From NCBI GenBank assembly GCA_964633145.1, contig CAZWFE010000021.1:1-37295 (forward strand): a DNA stretch of 37,295 nucleotides, written 5' to 3'. Under the pieces are notes generated by a model. That model was given only the letters and a program-made list of their open reading frames with translations. It was not told the DNA's origin and ran no database searches. Position 1 is the first letter of the stretch, and each line of letters opens with the position of its first letter. The stretch is from CAJXSD01 sp964633145 (lineage in GTDB: Bacteria > Pseudomonadota > Alphaproteobacteria > Rhodobacterales > Rhodobacteraceae). Position numbers and translations under genes: made by a program. Of this stretch, positions 15,942-25,064 are shown in pieces.

Positions 15942-17165
15942 CTATTTCACACGCCGGTTGCGTGCGGCAAGCAATTTCAAACGCAGCGCGTTTAGCTGAA
16001 TAAACCCTGCCGCATCTTTTTGGTCATAGGCGCCTGCATCCTCTTCGAAGGTCACATGCGCTTCGGAATATAGGCTGTAATCAGACCAACGTGCCACAGT
16101 GCGCACGGATCCTTTGTACAGTTTCAACCGAACGGTCCCTGTGACCATTTCTTGGGATTTGTCGATCAGCGCTTGCAGCATTTCACGTTCGGGGCTGTAC
16201 CAGAACCCGTTGTAAATCAACTCTGCATAACGTGGCATAATGCTGTCTTTTAGGTGGCCCGCGCCGCTGTCCAATGTGATCTGTTCAATACCGCGGTGTG
16301 CCTCTAGCAAAATGGTGCCACCGGGGGTTTCGTAGACGCCGCGCGATTTCATACCAACGAAACGGTTTTCCACCAAATCCAAACGACCGATCCCGTGTTT
16401 GCGGCCCAATTCGTTCAGCTGGGTCAGGATCGTTGCGGGTGACAGGGCAACACCATTGATCGCCACAGCATCACCGCGTTCGAATGTAATTTCGACCATT
16501 TCGGGCGTGTCTGGCGCATCCTCGGGGTTCACGGTGCGCTGATACACATAATCGGGCGCTTCGTTTGCTGGGTCTTCCAAAACTTTACCCTCGGACGAAG
16601 TATGCAGCAGATTCGCATCGACCGAAAACGGCGCTTCGCCGCGTTTGTCTTTGGCGATTGGAATTTGGTTTTGTTCAGCAAATTCCAACAATTTCGTCCG
16701 GCTGGTCAGATCCCATTCGCGCCAAGGTGCGATGACCTTGATTGATGGGTTCAACGCGTATGCGGCCAATTCGAAACGCACCTGATCGTTGCCCTTGCCG
16801 GTGGCACCATGTGACACGGCGTCTGCGCCAGTTTCTTCGGCAATTTCGACCAAGCGTTTGGAAATCAGCGGCCGCGCGATGGATGTGCCTAGCAGGTACA
16901 ATCCTTCGTACAGGGCATTTGCGCGGAACATGGGGAATACGAAATCGCGCACGAATTCTTCGCGGATATCTTCGATATAGATATTTTTGGGGTCAATGCC
17001 CAGCATTTCCGCTTTGGCGCGCGCTGGCTCTAACTCTTCGCCCTGGCCCAAATCGGCGGTAAAGGTGACCACTTCGCACCCGTATTCGGTTTGCAACCAT
17101 TTCAGGATGATTGAGGTATCAAGCCCACCAGAGTAGGCCAAAACAACTTTCTTAGGCGCGGACAT
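15942..17165 (-). CDS. argG: Argininosuccinate synthase
   Basis: A 407-aa enzyme joining citrulline and aspartate with ATP in arginine biosynthesis. The PP-loop motif AYSGGLDTS is at residues 10-18; GNDQVRFE (citrulline/aspartate binding) and the C-terminal LYKGSVRTVARWSDYSLYSEA are intact. The frame is open 51 codons upstream, but ATG 17165 is preferred because the family starts just before the PP-loop and AAGGGG lies upstream. The leader holds an inverted repeat CCACGCG/CGCGTGG (17189-17195 and 17212-17218). Divergent from ilvA and 64 bases ahead of the phosphatase gene on the same strand. Confidence 0.97.
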   Translation of the reverse strand: MSAPKKVVLAYSGGLDTSIILKWLQTEYGCEVVTFTADLGQGEELEPARAKAEMLGIDPKNIYIEDIREEFVRDFVFPMFRANALYEGLYLLGTSIARPLISKRLVEIAEETGADAVSHGATGKGNDQVRFELAAYALNPSIKVIAPWREWDLTSRTKLLEFAEQNQIPIAKDKRGEAPFSVDANLLHTSSEGKVLEDPANEAPDYVYQRTVNPEDAPDTPEMVEITFERGDAVAINGVALSPATILTQLNELGRKHGIGRLDLVENRFVGMKSRGVYETPGGTILLEAHRGIEQITLDSGAGHLKDSIMPRYAELIYNGFWYSPEREMLQALIDKSQEMVTGTVRLKLYKGSVRTVARWSDYSLYSEAHVTFEEDAGAYDQKDAAGFIQLNALRLKLLAARNRRVK

Positions 17166-17326
17166 GCGGAATCCCCTTTGTTTCATTTCCACGCGGCGAT
17201 ACCCTGTTTTGCGCGTGGGGGCAAGGCGGCCCATGGCCAAAACCCTTTGTTTGTATGCAAAAGTATATGTGTTCAGGCGCTGTAATTCCCTTGCATCAGG
17301 ATAAAACCTGCGCCACACCTTTGACT

Positions 17327-18556
17327 ATGACTGATTTTCGTAAACTTGCACAAACGGCCGAATCTGAAATGCGTTCGGTTTTCGATGAAACGCCTTTGCA
17401 GCGCAATGAACATTTGTCGGCCAAATATGATGCCGACATCTGGCTGAAACGCGAAGACCTGAGCCCTGTACGGTCCTATAAATTGCGCGGTGCATTCAAT
17501 GCGATGCGCAAGGTGATTGACACACATTCCAAATTTGTCTGCGCAAGCGCAGGAAACCACGCACAAGGCGTCGCATTTATGTGCCGGCATTTCGACGTAA
17601 CAGGCGTTATTTTCATGCCTGTCACGACACCACAGCAAAAAATTCAAAAAACCCAAATTTTTGGCGGAAATAACGTCGAAATTCGTTTGGTTGGCGATTA
17701 TTTTGACGAATGTTTGCGCGCGGCGCAGGCCTATTGCACGGCTGAGGGCGCGCATTTTCTATCACCCTTTGACGATGAGGATGTGATCCAAGGGCAAGCC
17801 TCTGTCGCCGTTGAAATCGAACGGCAACTCGGGCGCGTGCCTGACCATATTGTTTTACCTGTTGGCGGCGGTGGATTATCCGCAGGGACCATCAGCTATT
17901 TCGATACGTCCTGTCATTTTTCGTTGGTTGAACCCTTGGGCGGGGCCTGCCTGTGGGCCGCGTTGATTGCGGGAAAACCGGTCAAGCTGGACAAGGTTGA
18001 TACATTCGCCGACGGGGCGGCCGTGGGTCAGATCGGGGCCAAGACGTTCGAGCGATTGAAAAATGTGGGGCTGGCCAGTGTCCTGCGTATCCCCGAGGAT
18101 CGCATCTGTACCACCATGTTAGAAATGTTGAACGTCGAAGGCGTTGTTTTGGAACCGGCCGGCGCATTGTCCGTCGATGCGTTAAAGGATCTGGGCCAAG
18201 CCATCCGCGGGCGCACAGTCGTTTGCATTTCATCTGGCGGGAATTTCGATTTCGAACGCCTGCCCGAGGTCAAAGAACGCGCACAACGGTTTTCGGGCGT
18301 CAAAAAATATCTGATCCTGCGTATGCCCCAACGCCCTGGTGCGTTGAAAGAATTTTTGAATTTCTTGGGCCCCGACGACGATATCACACGGTTTGAATAC
18401 CTGAAAAAGTCAGCGCGTAATTTCGGATCAATCCTGATCGGGATCGAAACCAAATCCCCCGAACAATTCGACACGTTTTTCCAACGCCTCGAAGCTGCTG
18501 GTTTTACCTATTCCGATATTACGAATGACGAATTGTTGTCGTCATTTGTGATCTAA
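17327..18556 (+). CDS. ilvA: Threonine dehydratase (threonine ammonia-lyase)
   Basis: A 409-aa PLP enzyme making 2-oxobutanoate from threonine, the first step to isoleucine. The PLP lysine is K52 in SYKLRGAF, the phosphate-binding glycine loop is GGGGLSAG, and a C-terminal regulatory ACT-like part begins about residue 325 (YLILRMPQRPGALKEFLNFLG). Single regulatory repeat and length match the short alphaproteobacterial form. ATG 17327 is chosen because the family begins MSDF/MTDF at this point; the ribosome site is poor, and the in-frame extension to 17255 has no family support. An SDR gene follows with one base between stop and start. Confidence 0.93.
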   Translation: MTDFRKLAQTAESEMRSVFDETPLQRNEHLSAKYDADIWLKREDLSPVRSYKLRGAFNAMRKVIDTHSKFVCASAGNHAQGVAFMCRHFDVTGVIFMPVTTPQQKIQKTQIFGGNNVEIRLVGDYFDECLRAAQAYCTAEGAHFLSPFDDEDVIQGQASVAVEIERQLGRVPDHIVLPVGGGGLSAGTISYFDTSCHFSLVEPLGGACLWAALIAGKPVKLDKVDTFADGAAVGQIGAKTFERLKNVGLASVLRIPEDRICTTMLEMLNVEGVVLEPAGALSVDALKDLGQAIRGRTVVCISSGGNFDFERLPEVKERAQRFSGVKKYLILRMPQRPGALKEFLNFLGPDDDITRFEYLKKSARNFGSILIGIETKSPEQFDTFFQRLEAAGFTYSDITNDELLSSFVI

Positions 18557-18557
18557 C

Positions 18558-19370
18558 ATGCGTTTGGATGGCAAAATTGCAGTCGTAACCGGTGCCGCCA
18601 GCGGCATCGGGCTGGCGATCGCACGCGCCCTAGTTTCGCGTGGCGCGCGGGTGGTAATGTCAGATATTGATGCCGTATCCCTAAAAAAATATGCGGTCGA
18701 ATTGGGCGCAGATTACGAAATCTGTGATGTTCAATCCGCCAGCGCCGTAGCGCAGATGATTACCCGAATTACAAAACACATCGGTCCCATTGATATTTAT
18801 GTTTCAAACGCTGGCGTTCTAAGTATGGATCCCACCCATGCAGCATCAACGGACGACGATCTTTGGCAACGCGCATGGGACATCCATGTCATGTCCCATG
18901 TTCGTGCCGCGCGCATGTTATTGCCGGATATGATTGAACGTGGCGCGGGTTGTTTGATTAATGTGGCATCAGCGGCTGGTCTGCTGACGCAAATTGGTGA
19001 TGCGGCCTATAGTGCCAGCAAATCCGCCGCGATAAGTTTTGCAGAAAATCTGGCGATCCGACACGGCGATGATGGTATTTCTATCCATGTGGTCTGTCCG
19101 CAATATGTGGCATCACCCATGTTAGGGTACGACAACGAAACACCCCTGCAATTACCCGATGGCCTAATGACGCCCAGTGATATTGCGGATGCGTTGATGC
19201 ACGCCATGGAACAAAACCAAATTCTGGTTCTGCCCCATGCTATTGTTGGAACATATTTCAATGCGCGCGCTGCGGATCATTCAAAATGGATCAAAGGCAT
19301 GCAAAAACTGAATCTGCGCGCAAAAACTGCCAAAGCAAAAACCGCATCAGACTTTAGCAAACTTGTTTAA
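18558..19370 (+). CDS. SDR-family oxidoreductase
   Basis: A 270-aa classical short-chain dehydrogenase. TGAASGIG is at residues 11-18, an acidic D36 ends the second beta strand (NAD preferred), NAG is at 84-86, and the catalytic set is S138, Y151 and K155. The last 20 or so residues are Lys/Ala-rich and outside the core fold. It starts one base after the ilvA stop, so it is probably translated with ilvA, but no known step of isoleucine synthesis needs it and the substrate is unknown. It ends exactly where the opposing Hpt gene ends. Confidence 0.85.
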   Translation: MRLDGKIAVVTGAASGIGLAIARALVSRGARVVMSDIDAVSLKKYAVELGADYEICDVQSASAVAQMITRITKHIGPIDIYVSNAGVLSMDPTHAASTDDDLWQRAWDIHVMSHVRAARMLLPDMIERGAGCLINVASAAGLLTQIGDAAYSASKSAAISFAENLAIRHGDDGISIHVVCPQYVASPMLGYDNETPLQLPDGLMTPSDIADALMHAMEQNQILVLPHAIVGTYFNARAADHSKWIKGMQKLNLRAKTAKAKTASDFSKLV

Positions 19371-19703
19371 CTAGGCTGCCAACATTTGATCAGCTTGTGT
19401 CAAAAATATTTTTCGCGCGACCCAATAGGCCCGTGATATTTCGTCTAAATCGATGTCATCGGTTTGCCCCATAGCGGCAGCCGCTTCGCCTGTTTGGCAC
19501 AATGATGCGAAATCACTAAACCCAATATTTAGTGCACTGCCTTTCAAGAAATGTAACTGACTTTCTATGTCGCGCGCGCCTTGGGCCAAAGCCAACTGCT
19601 GAATCGCATCATCACATTCCTCCAAGAACAGATCCACGACTTCGGAAAAATCTTCTGCACCGACCTCTTCGCGTAATTCGGCTGCTCGGTTCCAATCTAT
19701 CAT
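19371..19703 (-). CDS. Hpt (histidine phosphotransfer) domain protein
   Basis: A 110-aa single-domain histidine phosphotransfer protein, with the phosphorylatable histidine H51 in LHFLKGSALNIG, the typical Hpt signature, inside a predicted four-helix bundle. It would pass phosphate between receiver domains in a phosphorelay. It is divergent from a receiver-PP2C protein, an obvious candidate partner, across a 154-base region with a perfect inverted repeat. No hybrid kinase is in the window. Confidence 0.88.
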   Translation of the reverse strand: MIDWNRAAELREEVGAEDFSEVVDLFLEECDDAIQQLALAQGARDIESQLHFLKGSALNIGFSDFASLCQTGEAAAAMGQTDDIDLDEISRAYWVARKIFLTQADQMLAA

Positions 19704-19770
19704 AACTCACCCTTTCTGTGTCACCCGCAGCCAATGTTGCCTGACAAAATGAACAAAGAGTTTAAGATCC

Positions 19771-19789
19771 AATTTGAACTATTCAAATT
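19771..19789. promoter_or_regulatory. Perfect inverted repeat between Hpt and response regulator genes, candidate operator
   Basis: AATTTGAA (19771-19778), CTA, TTCAAATT (19782-19789): an 8-bp perfect dyad in the 154-base divergent region. It lies 68 bases before one gene start and 68 bases before the other, close to the midpoint, so a factor bound there could act on both. No known regulator is assigned. Confidence 0.45.
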
Positions 19790-19857
19790 AAAGGATTCAT
19801 CAGTTGTTAAGTCTGCAATGACACAAACGACCCTGTACTTAGTATCTGGGGTTTACG

Positions 19858-21120
19858 TTGCAGCAGGCGGCATATCATAGCGAAACATTACCAGCGGTCC
19901 AGCCGATTAAAACCGTGATGGTCGTCGATGACAGTCGTCTGCAGCGCCGCATTTTATCATCTATGCTAACCCGTTGGGGGTACCAAGTGATCGAAGCGGA
20001 CACAGGATCAGCCGCGCTGGAATTATGCCAATCCGGTATGCCAGACATGGTATTTTCCGATTGGATGATGCCCGAAATGACAGGTTTGGAATTTTGCAAA
20101 GCTTTGCGACAACGGTATCCAGATACATACAGTTATTTTATCCTGCTGACATCCAAGGCCGAAAAAAACGATATTGCCCAAGGATTGGAAAGCGGCGCAG
20201 ATGATTTCCTGACCAAACCGGTCAACGCATCCGAATTACGCGCACGCATCACGGCAGGCGGGCGGATTTTATCGATGCAGCGCGAATTGCAAAACCGCAA
20301 TGACATGATCAGCGATACACTGGACGAATTGCGCACATTGTACACCGCCATTGATGCCGATCTGGTCGAGGCGCAAAAACTACAACAATCCCTGATACGG
20401 GTGCCCCAGTTTACCACCGGGCCCTATCGCATCAGTCAAATTTTGCGCAGCTCGGGTCATGTTGGGGGCGATCTGGTGGGGTTTTTCCCTGCGGGTCCAT
20501 CGCACCTTGGCCTGTTTGGGATTGATGTGTCGGGGCATGGGATCAGTTCGGCCCTGTTTACCGCGCGCTTGGCGGGGTATTTATCATCCGATACGGCCGA
20601 ACATAACATCGCACTGGAACTGGATGCGTGCGGCCAAATCACACCGCGACAGGTGGAAACCGTCTTGGCCAATTTGAATGCGCGGGTTTTGGATGAAATG
20701 GACACTGACCTGTATTTCACAATGTCGCTGGCCAGTCTGAACACGCAAACCGGCCAAGTGTCGTTGTCCCAAGCAGGCCATCCACATCCCATGATCCAAC
20801 ATGCGGATGGGGCCTTTTCGCTGTGCGGATCAACAGGGGTGCCCATTGGGCTGTTGCCCGACATGACCTATGATCGGGTGATGTTTCAACTGCATGCAGG
20901 GGACCGTCTGGTCATAACATCGGATGGGGTCACCGAATGTCCTGACCCAAACGGTAATTTATTGGACGAAGAGGGATTGCAACGCATTCTTTCACGACAT
21001 CGCGACCTTGGGGGAATGGATCTGATCAACGCGATTTTGCATGATCTAGAGGGCTATGCAGGCACTGATCAATTTCCCGATGATGTATCGATCCTGCTTG
21101 TCGAACATTTGGGCATATAA
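19858..21120 (+). CDS. Response regulator with PP2C (SpoIIE-type) phosphatase output domain
   Basis: A 420-aa protein with a receiver domain (about 18-135), a coiled-coil linker (about 140-175) and a PPM/SpoIIE phosphatase domain (about 195-418). In the receiver, DD at 24-25, the phosphoacceptor D68 in FSDWMMPEM, LLTSK and the FLTKP lysine are seen. The phosphatase part has GGDLVGF, FGIDVSGHGISSA and the closing DDVSILLV, all metal-site elements. Such RsbU/RssB-like proteins usually dephosphorylate anti-sigma-factor antagonists. The start is TTG 19858: an in-frame stop lies at 19840, and the first ATG (19918) would remove the first beta strand. No antagonist or anti-sigma gene is nearby. Confidence 0.9.
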   Translation: MQQAAYHSETLPAVQPIKTVMVVDDSRLQRRILSSMLTRWGYQVIEADTGSAALELCQSGMPDMVFSDWMMPEMTGLEFCKALRQRYPDTYSYFILLTSKAEKNDIAQGLESGADDFLTKPVNASELRARITAGGRILSMQRELQNRNDMISDTLDELRTLYTAIDADLVEAQKLQQSLIRVPQFTTGPYRISQILRSSGHVGGDLVGFFPAGPSHLGLFGIDVSGHGISSALFTARLAGYLSSDTAEHNIALELDACGQITPRQVETVLANLNARVLDEMDTDLYFTMSLASLNTQTGQVSLSQAGHPHPMIQHADGAFSLCGSTGVPIGLLPDMTYDRVMFQLHAGDRLVITSDGVTECPDPNGNLLDEEGLQRILSRHRDLGGMDLINAILHDLEGYAGTDQFPDDVSILLVEHLGI

Positions 21121-21126
21121 TTGGGA

Positions 21127-21567
21127 TTACACCCCTGCAAAGGCTCGCAAATAATCGCGATCACCATCACTGCCCAACAGGTCAACAGCCACACCCATGG
21201 GCAAAATCATTTCCATGTGATCGGGTTCCAACGGCGGGTGTCGTTGGTAACAAGGACGAGCTGTGTAAATCGCACAAACCTTTTCGGCCCACAGGTCATA
21301 TTCAGGCATGTAAACATAGCGTTTGTATGTTCCCAAATATCTGGGCTGTGCGATCACCCAGCCTGTTTCCTCTAGCACTTCGCGGTGTAGGGCCGGTATC
21401 ACATGTTCCCCGGGGTCCACCCCACCGCCGGGCAGCTGAAAATCAGGAACTTCACCATTCTGCACGGTCAATAAAACTTGGTCATGTCCCACCGGTAAAA
21501 TCACATAGGCACCGGGTCTGCGAATGTATTTTTTCCCAGCAATCGGTGGGTTGCCATATCGTTTCAT
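21127..21567 (-). CDS. Nudix hydrolase
   Basis: A 146-aa single-domain Nudix protein. The Nudix box runs from the GGGVDPGE glycines through REVLEETGW (about residues 46-69) with all conserved acidic residues. The N-terminus contains RPGAYVILP, common in ADP-ribose/NTP type members, but the substrate is not predictable. AGAGGA lies upstream of the start. It converges on the response regulator-phosphatase gene with a six-base gap and is divergent from hslO. Confidence 0.88.
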   Translation of the reverse strand: MKRYGNPPIAGKKYIRRPGAYVILPVGHDQVLLTVQNGEVPDFQLPGGGVDPGEHVIPALHREVLEETGWVIAQPRYLGTYKRYVYMPEYDLWAEKVCAIYTARPCYQRHPPLEPDHMEMILPMGVAVDLLGSDGDRDYLRAFAGV

Positions 21568-21653
21568 TTCCCAAATCCTCTTGGACCGACACTTGCCCTA
21601 CCTATATAGACAGGGTATTGCCCAAAATAAAAGCAAAGATCTAGGAACTGGCT

Positions 21654-22652
21654 ATGACAAATTTTGAAAAAATTGCGTGGGACGACACCGTATTGCCGTT
21701 TCAATTGGACAAAGCGGATGTTCGCGGTCGTGTGGCGCGTCTGGACGGGGTCCTAAGTGGTGTTTTGAAACAGCACGACTATCCCCCCGCGGTCGAGGCA
21801 TTGGTTGCAGAAATGGCCCTGTTGACCGCACTGATTGGCCAGTCGATCAAGCTGCGCTGGAAATTGTCATTGCAGGTCCAATCACGCGGCGCAGTCCGCA
21901 TGATTGCCACCGATTATTACGGCCCGACCGAGGATGGCGAACCCGCCCGCATCCGCGCCTATGCCAGCTTTGATGCAGACCGTTTGACGGATGGCGCACC
22001 ATTCGACCAAGTGGGCGATGGGTACATGGCCATCATGATGGATCAGGGCGACGGTATGAAACCGTACCAAGGCATCACACCGCTGGCGGGTGAATCATTG
22101 GCCGCCTGCGCCGAAGCCTATTTCGCACAGTCGGAACAGTTGCCTACAAGATTTTCGTTAAGCTATGGAAAATCATCGGCCCCAGGTGTCGATGAACATT
22201 GGCGCGCCGGTGGCATCATGTTGCAACACATGCCCAAGGCCAGCCCATTTGCCAGCGGCGATGGCGGATCGGGCGAAGGTGGCTTGCTGACCGCCGACGA
22301 CTTGGTTGACGGCGATGATGCAGAAAACTGGAACCGTGCCAATATCCTGTTGGATACTGTTGAGGATATGGAATTGATCGGCCCCAGCGTGGCCCCCACG
22401 CAATTATTGGTGCGCCTGTTCCACGAAGAGGCCCCGCGCGTCTTTGACGCCCAACAGGTCAAATTCGGCTGCACCTGTTCCGAAGAACGTGTGCGCCAGT
22501 CGCTGTCGATATATTCGGCAAAAGACATCGAAAAAATGACAACCGATGCAGGGCGCGTCACAGCCGATTGCCAATTCTGCGGGGCCCATTACGATTTGGA
22601 CCCCGCCACTGTGGGCTTTGATGCCAAGGGGGCCGAGGGCTCAGATGACTAG
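21654..22652 (+). CDS. hslO: Hsp33 redox-regulated chaperone
   Basis: A 332-aa Hsp33, activated by oxidation and unfolding to hold aggregating proteins. The C-terminal zinc-binding redox switch is complete: C273-x-C275 in GCTCSEERV and C306-x2-C309 in CQFCGAHY. A loop of about residues 200-225 rich in Gly/Ser/Asp is longer than in E. coli Hsp33. AGGA is eight bases upstream of the start. The gene is first in a run of four overlapping genes (hslO, nudL-like, CCA enzyme, LysE), overlapping the next by eight bases. Confidence 0.95.
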   Translation: MTNFEKIAWDDTVLPFQLDKADVRGRVARLDGVLSGVLKQHDYPPAVEALVAEMALLTALIGQSIKLRWKLSLQVQSRGAVRMIATDYYGPTEDGEPARIRAYASFDADRLTDGAPFDQVGDGYMAIMMDQGDGMKPYQGITPLAGESLAACAEAYFAQSEQLPTRFSLSYGKSSAPGVDEHWRAGGIMLQHMPKASPFASGDGGSGEGGLLTADDLVDGDDAENWNRANILLDTVEDMELIGPSVAPTQLLVRLFHEEAPRVFDAQQVKFGCTCSEERVRQSLSIYSAKDIEKMTTDAGRVTADCQFCGAHYDLDPATVGFDAKGAEGSDD

Positions 22653-23244
22653 ATCACTGTCAGACGTTATTGCCGCCTTGGATCGCCCCAGCGTGGCATC
22701 GTCTGATTTTGATTTGAACCCTGAAATTCAGCTGCCTGACAATCGTGTATTGCGGCCTGCCGCCGTGTTGATTGGCATTCAGCGCCGTATGGATGGGGAT
22801 GTGCTGTATCTGACCAAACGCGCATCGCACCTAAAACATCATCCCGGACAAATCGCATTTCCTGGAGGCAAGGTTGATGCGACCGATACCGATGCAACCG
22901 CCGCCGCCATTCGCGAAGCGGACGAAGAAATTGCGCTGCCCGCATCCAAACTGCGCGTATTGGGCCAGTTGACCCCGCATGAAACGGTAACAGGTTTTCA
23001 GGTCTGCCCTGTGGTTGCGGAAATTACCCACGCCTTTGTCCCGCGCGTTGATCCAAACGAAGTGGACGAAGTTTTCACCGTTCCCTTGGACCATATCTTG
23101 AACCCAGATAATTTTCGCGTGGAACAGCGCAGATGGCGCGGCAGTTGGCGCAAATATTATGTTGCCCCCTATGGCCCCTATTACATTTGGGGTGCGACGG
23201 CGCGGATGTTGTTTGGCTTGGTACAACAGGTGAATGTGCGATGA
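22645..23244 (+). CDS. CoA pyrophosphatase (NudL-type Nudix hydrolase)
   Basis: A 199-aa Nudix protein of the CoA pyrophosphatase family, which cleaves CoA and its derivatives to phosphopantetheine and 3',5'-ADP. The family-specific NuCoA motif LTKRASHLKHHPGQIAFPGG is seen at about residues 51-70, followed by the slightly altered Nudix box (DATDTD, then READEEIAL) usual for this group. The start ATG 22645 lies inside the end of hslO (eight-base overlap), and the gene overlaps the CCA enzyme by four bases (ATGA). Confidence 0.92.
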   Translation: MTRSLSDVIAALDRPSVASSDFDLNPEIQLPDNRVLRPAAVLIGIQRRMDGDVLYLTKRASHLKHHPGQIAFPGGKVDATDTDATAAAIREADEEIALPASKLRVLGQLTPHETVTGFQVCPVVAEITHAFVPRVDPNEVDEVFTVPLDHILNPDNFRVEQRRWRGSWRKYYVAPYGPYYIWGATARMLFGLVQQVNVR

Positions 23245-24416
23245 AAATAACGGGCGATTGGATCAATTCACCGCAGACGCAATCTGTGTGTCAAATGCTG
23301 ATAAATGCAGGGTATCAGGCCTATTTCGTTGGGGGCTGTGTGCGCAATGAATTGCTGGGGATGCCGGTAAATGATTTGGATATTTGCACCGATGCCCACC
23401 CCCAGACTGTGATGGACCTAGCCAAATCTGCTGGACTGGGTGCCATTCCAACGGGGATTGATCACGGCACAGTCACCGTTGTGTCCCAAGGTATCGCGCA
23501 TGAAATCACCACCTTTCGCAAAGATGTCACCACCGATGGTCGCCACGCCACTGTTGAATTTTCAGATACGATCACCGACGACGCCCAGCGCCGTGATTTC
23601 ACGATGAATGCGCTTTATGCCGATGCAAATGGCAACGTCACAGACCCCGTGAACGGCTTGCCCGATCTAAAACGCCGGCATTTTCGGTTTATAGGCGATG
23701 CAGCCGATCGGATCCGCGAAGATTACCTGCGCATTTTGCGGTTTTTTAGGTTCACCGCAACCTATGGCGACCCTGCGCTAGGATTTGACCACGAAACATT
23801 GGCAGCCATTGCGGATCATGTCGATGGCCTAGACGGCCTAAGCCGCGAACGCATCGGCGCCGAGGTCATGAAATTACTGGCGGCCCCCGACCCCGCGCCC
23901 GCAATCGCAACCATGCGCCAAACCGGTGTTTTGTCGCGCATTTTGCCCGCAGCAGATGATCGATATTTGGCCCCCTTGATCCATTTGGAACAGCGTGATC
24001 AACTGGCACCCATGGCAATTCGCAGATTGGCCATTTTAAGCGCGGACGCGGCACAGGCGCGCACTGCCCTGCGTCTAAGCAATGCACAGTCCAACGCATT
24101 GCAAATCTGTCGCGATGAAATGGGCACACTGCGCGCCGCGCATGCCTTGGCCTATGACTATGGGGCAGCACTGGCACGCGACATATTATATTTGCGCGCG
24201 GCACTGTTTGAAACACAGCCTATGCCCCAAGACATTGCTGATATCGAACTGGCCAAGGATGCAGTTTTTCCAGTGACGGCCGCAGATCTGATGCCCGATT
24301 TTCAGGGGCCAGATTTGGGGCGCCGTTTGCGTCAATTGACACATGACTGGGTTGCTTCCAAGTTCACACTTACCCGCGACGAACTGTGCGCCAAAGGCCC
24401 TGAACATGACGATTGA
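23241..24416 (+). CDS. CCA tRNA nucleotidyltransferase / poly(A) polymerase family
   Basis: A 391-aa class II nucleotidyltransferase. The N-terminal domain shows GGCVRNELLG (residues 28-37) and the catalytic DLD of NDLDICT, the RRDFTMNALY block and the RIREDYLRILRFFRF neck motif. In Alphaproteobacteria this type completes or repairs the tRNA CCA end; poly(A) polymerase is the alternative. The start at 23241 overlaps the upstream stop by four bases; its own end overlaps the LysE gene by 11 bases. The tRNA-Gln here encodes its CCA, so a repair role would be the likely need for that tRNA. Confidence 0.92.
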   Translation: MKITGDWINSPQTQSVCQMLINAGYQAYFVGGCVRNELLGMPVNDLDICTDAHPQTVMDLAKSAGLGAIPTGIDHGTVTVVSQGIAHEITTFRKDVTTDGRHATVEFSDTITDDAQRRDFTMNALYADANGNVTDPVNGLPDLKRRHFRFIGDAADRIREDYLRILRFFRFTATYGDPALGFDHETLAAIADHVDGLDGLSRERIGAEVMKLLAAPDPAPAIATMRQTGVLSRILPAADDRYLAPLIHLEQRDQLAPMAIRRLAILSADAAQARTALRLSNAQSNALQICRDEMGTLRAAHALAYDYGAALARDILYLRAALFETQPMPQDIADIELAKDAVFPVTAADLMPDFQGPDLGRRLRQLTHDWVASKFTLTRDELCAKGPEHDD

Positions 24417-24999
24417 TACCTTTTTTACCATGTTACTACTGGCCACGACCAGTGCGTTCACCCCCGGCCCCAACAACGCAATGGTGACAGCCTCAAGCGT
24501 AAATTTCGGTTTTCGCCGGACTGTTCCCCATGTCATGGGAATTGGGCTTGGGTTTGGGCTGATGATTTTAATTGTCGGTTTATTTCTGGGACAAATTTTT
24601 CAAAACTCTCACCTGTTAAGAGAGGCATTGCGCTGGGTTGGTGCCAGTTTGTTGATTTATGTATCCTACCAAATCATTACATCAGGCGGATTGGGTCGAA
24701 CCGATGGCGCGCCACGCCCGATGAAATTCATCGAAGCAGCAGGGTTTCAATGGATCAACCCGAAAGGTTGGGCTATGGCGATTGCCCTTACCTCTCAGTT
24801 TGTGACAACCGCGGCGCCTTATTCGACCGCCGTCATTTTAAGCGCGACGTTTGTGGCTTTGGGAATTTTATCGTCGGGAACATGGGCTGCATTTGGGATA
24901 CCACTTCGACAGTTTTTGAATAACCCAACCCGCCTAAAGGTGTTTAATTGGGTCATGGGGCTGACAATCGCAGGCTGTATTTTATTGTTATTTGCCTAA
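24406..24999 (+). CDS. LysE/RhtB-family exporter
   Basis: A 197-aa inner-membrane exporter of amino acids or related small molecules. The family signature FTPGPNNAMV is at about residues 18-27, and about six hydrophobic helices are visible. The start at 24406 lies within the last codons of the CCA enzyme; the in-frame upstream extension to 24343 is the other gene's coding and has no family support. Last of the four-gene overlapping run. Substrate unknown. Confidence 0.88.
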   Translation: MTIDTFFTMLLLATTSAFTPGPNNAMVTASSVNFGFRRTVPHVMGIGLGFGLMILIVGLFLGQIFQNSHLLREALRWVGASLLIYVSYQIITSGGLGRTDGAPRPMKFIEAAGFQWINPKGWAMAIALTSQFVTTAAPYSTAVILSATFVALGILSSGTWAAFGIPLRQFLNNPTRLKVFNWVMGLTIAGCILLLFA

Positions 25000-25007
25000 C
25001 ATATACC

Positions 25008-25035
25008 TTTACAATGTTCACAACACGCGTATTCT
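25008..25035 (+). promoter_or_regulatory. Possible promoter of the ABC exporter pair
   Basis: TTTACA (25008-25013, five of six matches), 16-base spacer, TATTCT (25030-25035, four of six). It would start transcription about 25 bases before ATG 25065. Confidence 0.35.
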
Positions 25036-25064
25036 GAGCGGCTTTTTGTTGCTTGGAAAAACCT

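Noticed and set aside
17166..17326. Attenuator or riboswitch between argG and ilvA
   Set aside because: Apart from one 7-bp inverted repeat there is no leader peptide rich in Ile/Val/Arg codons and no known riboswitch core.
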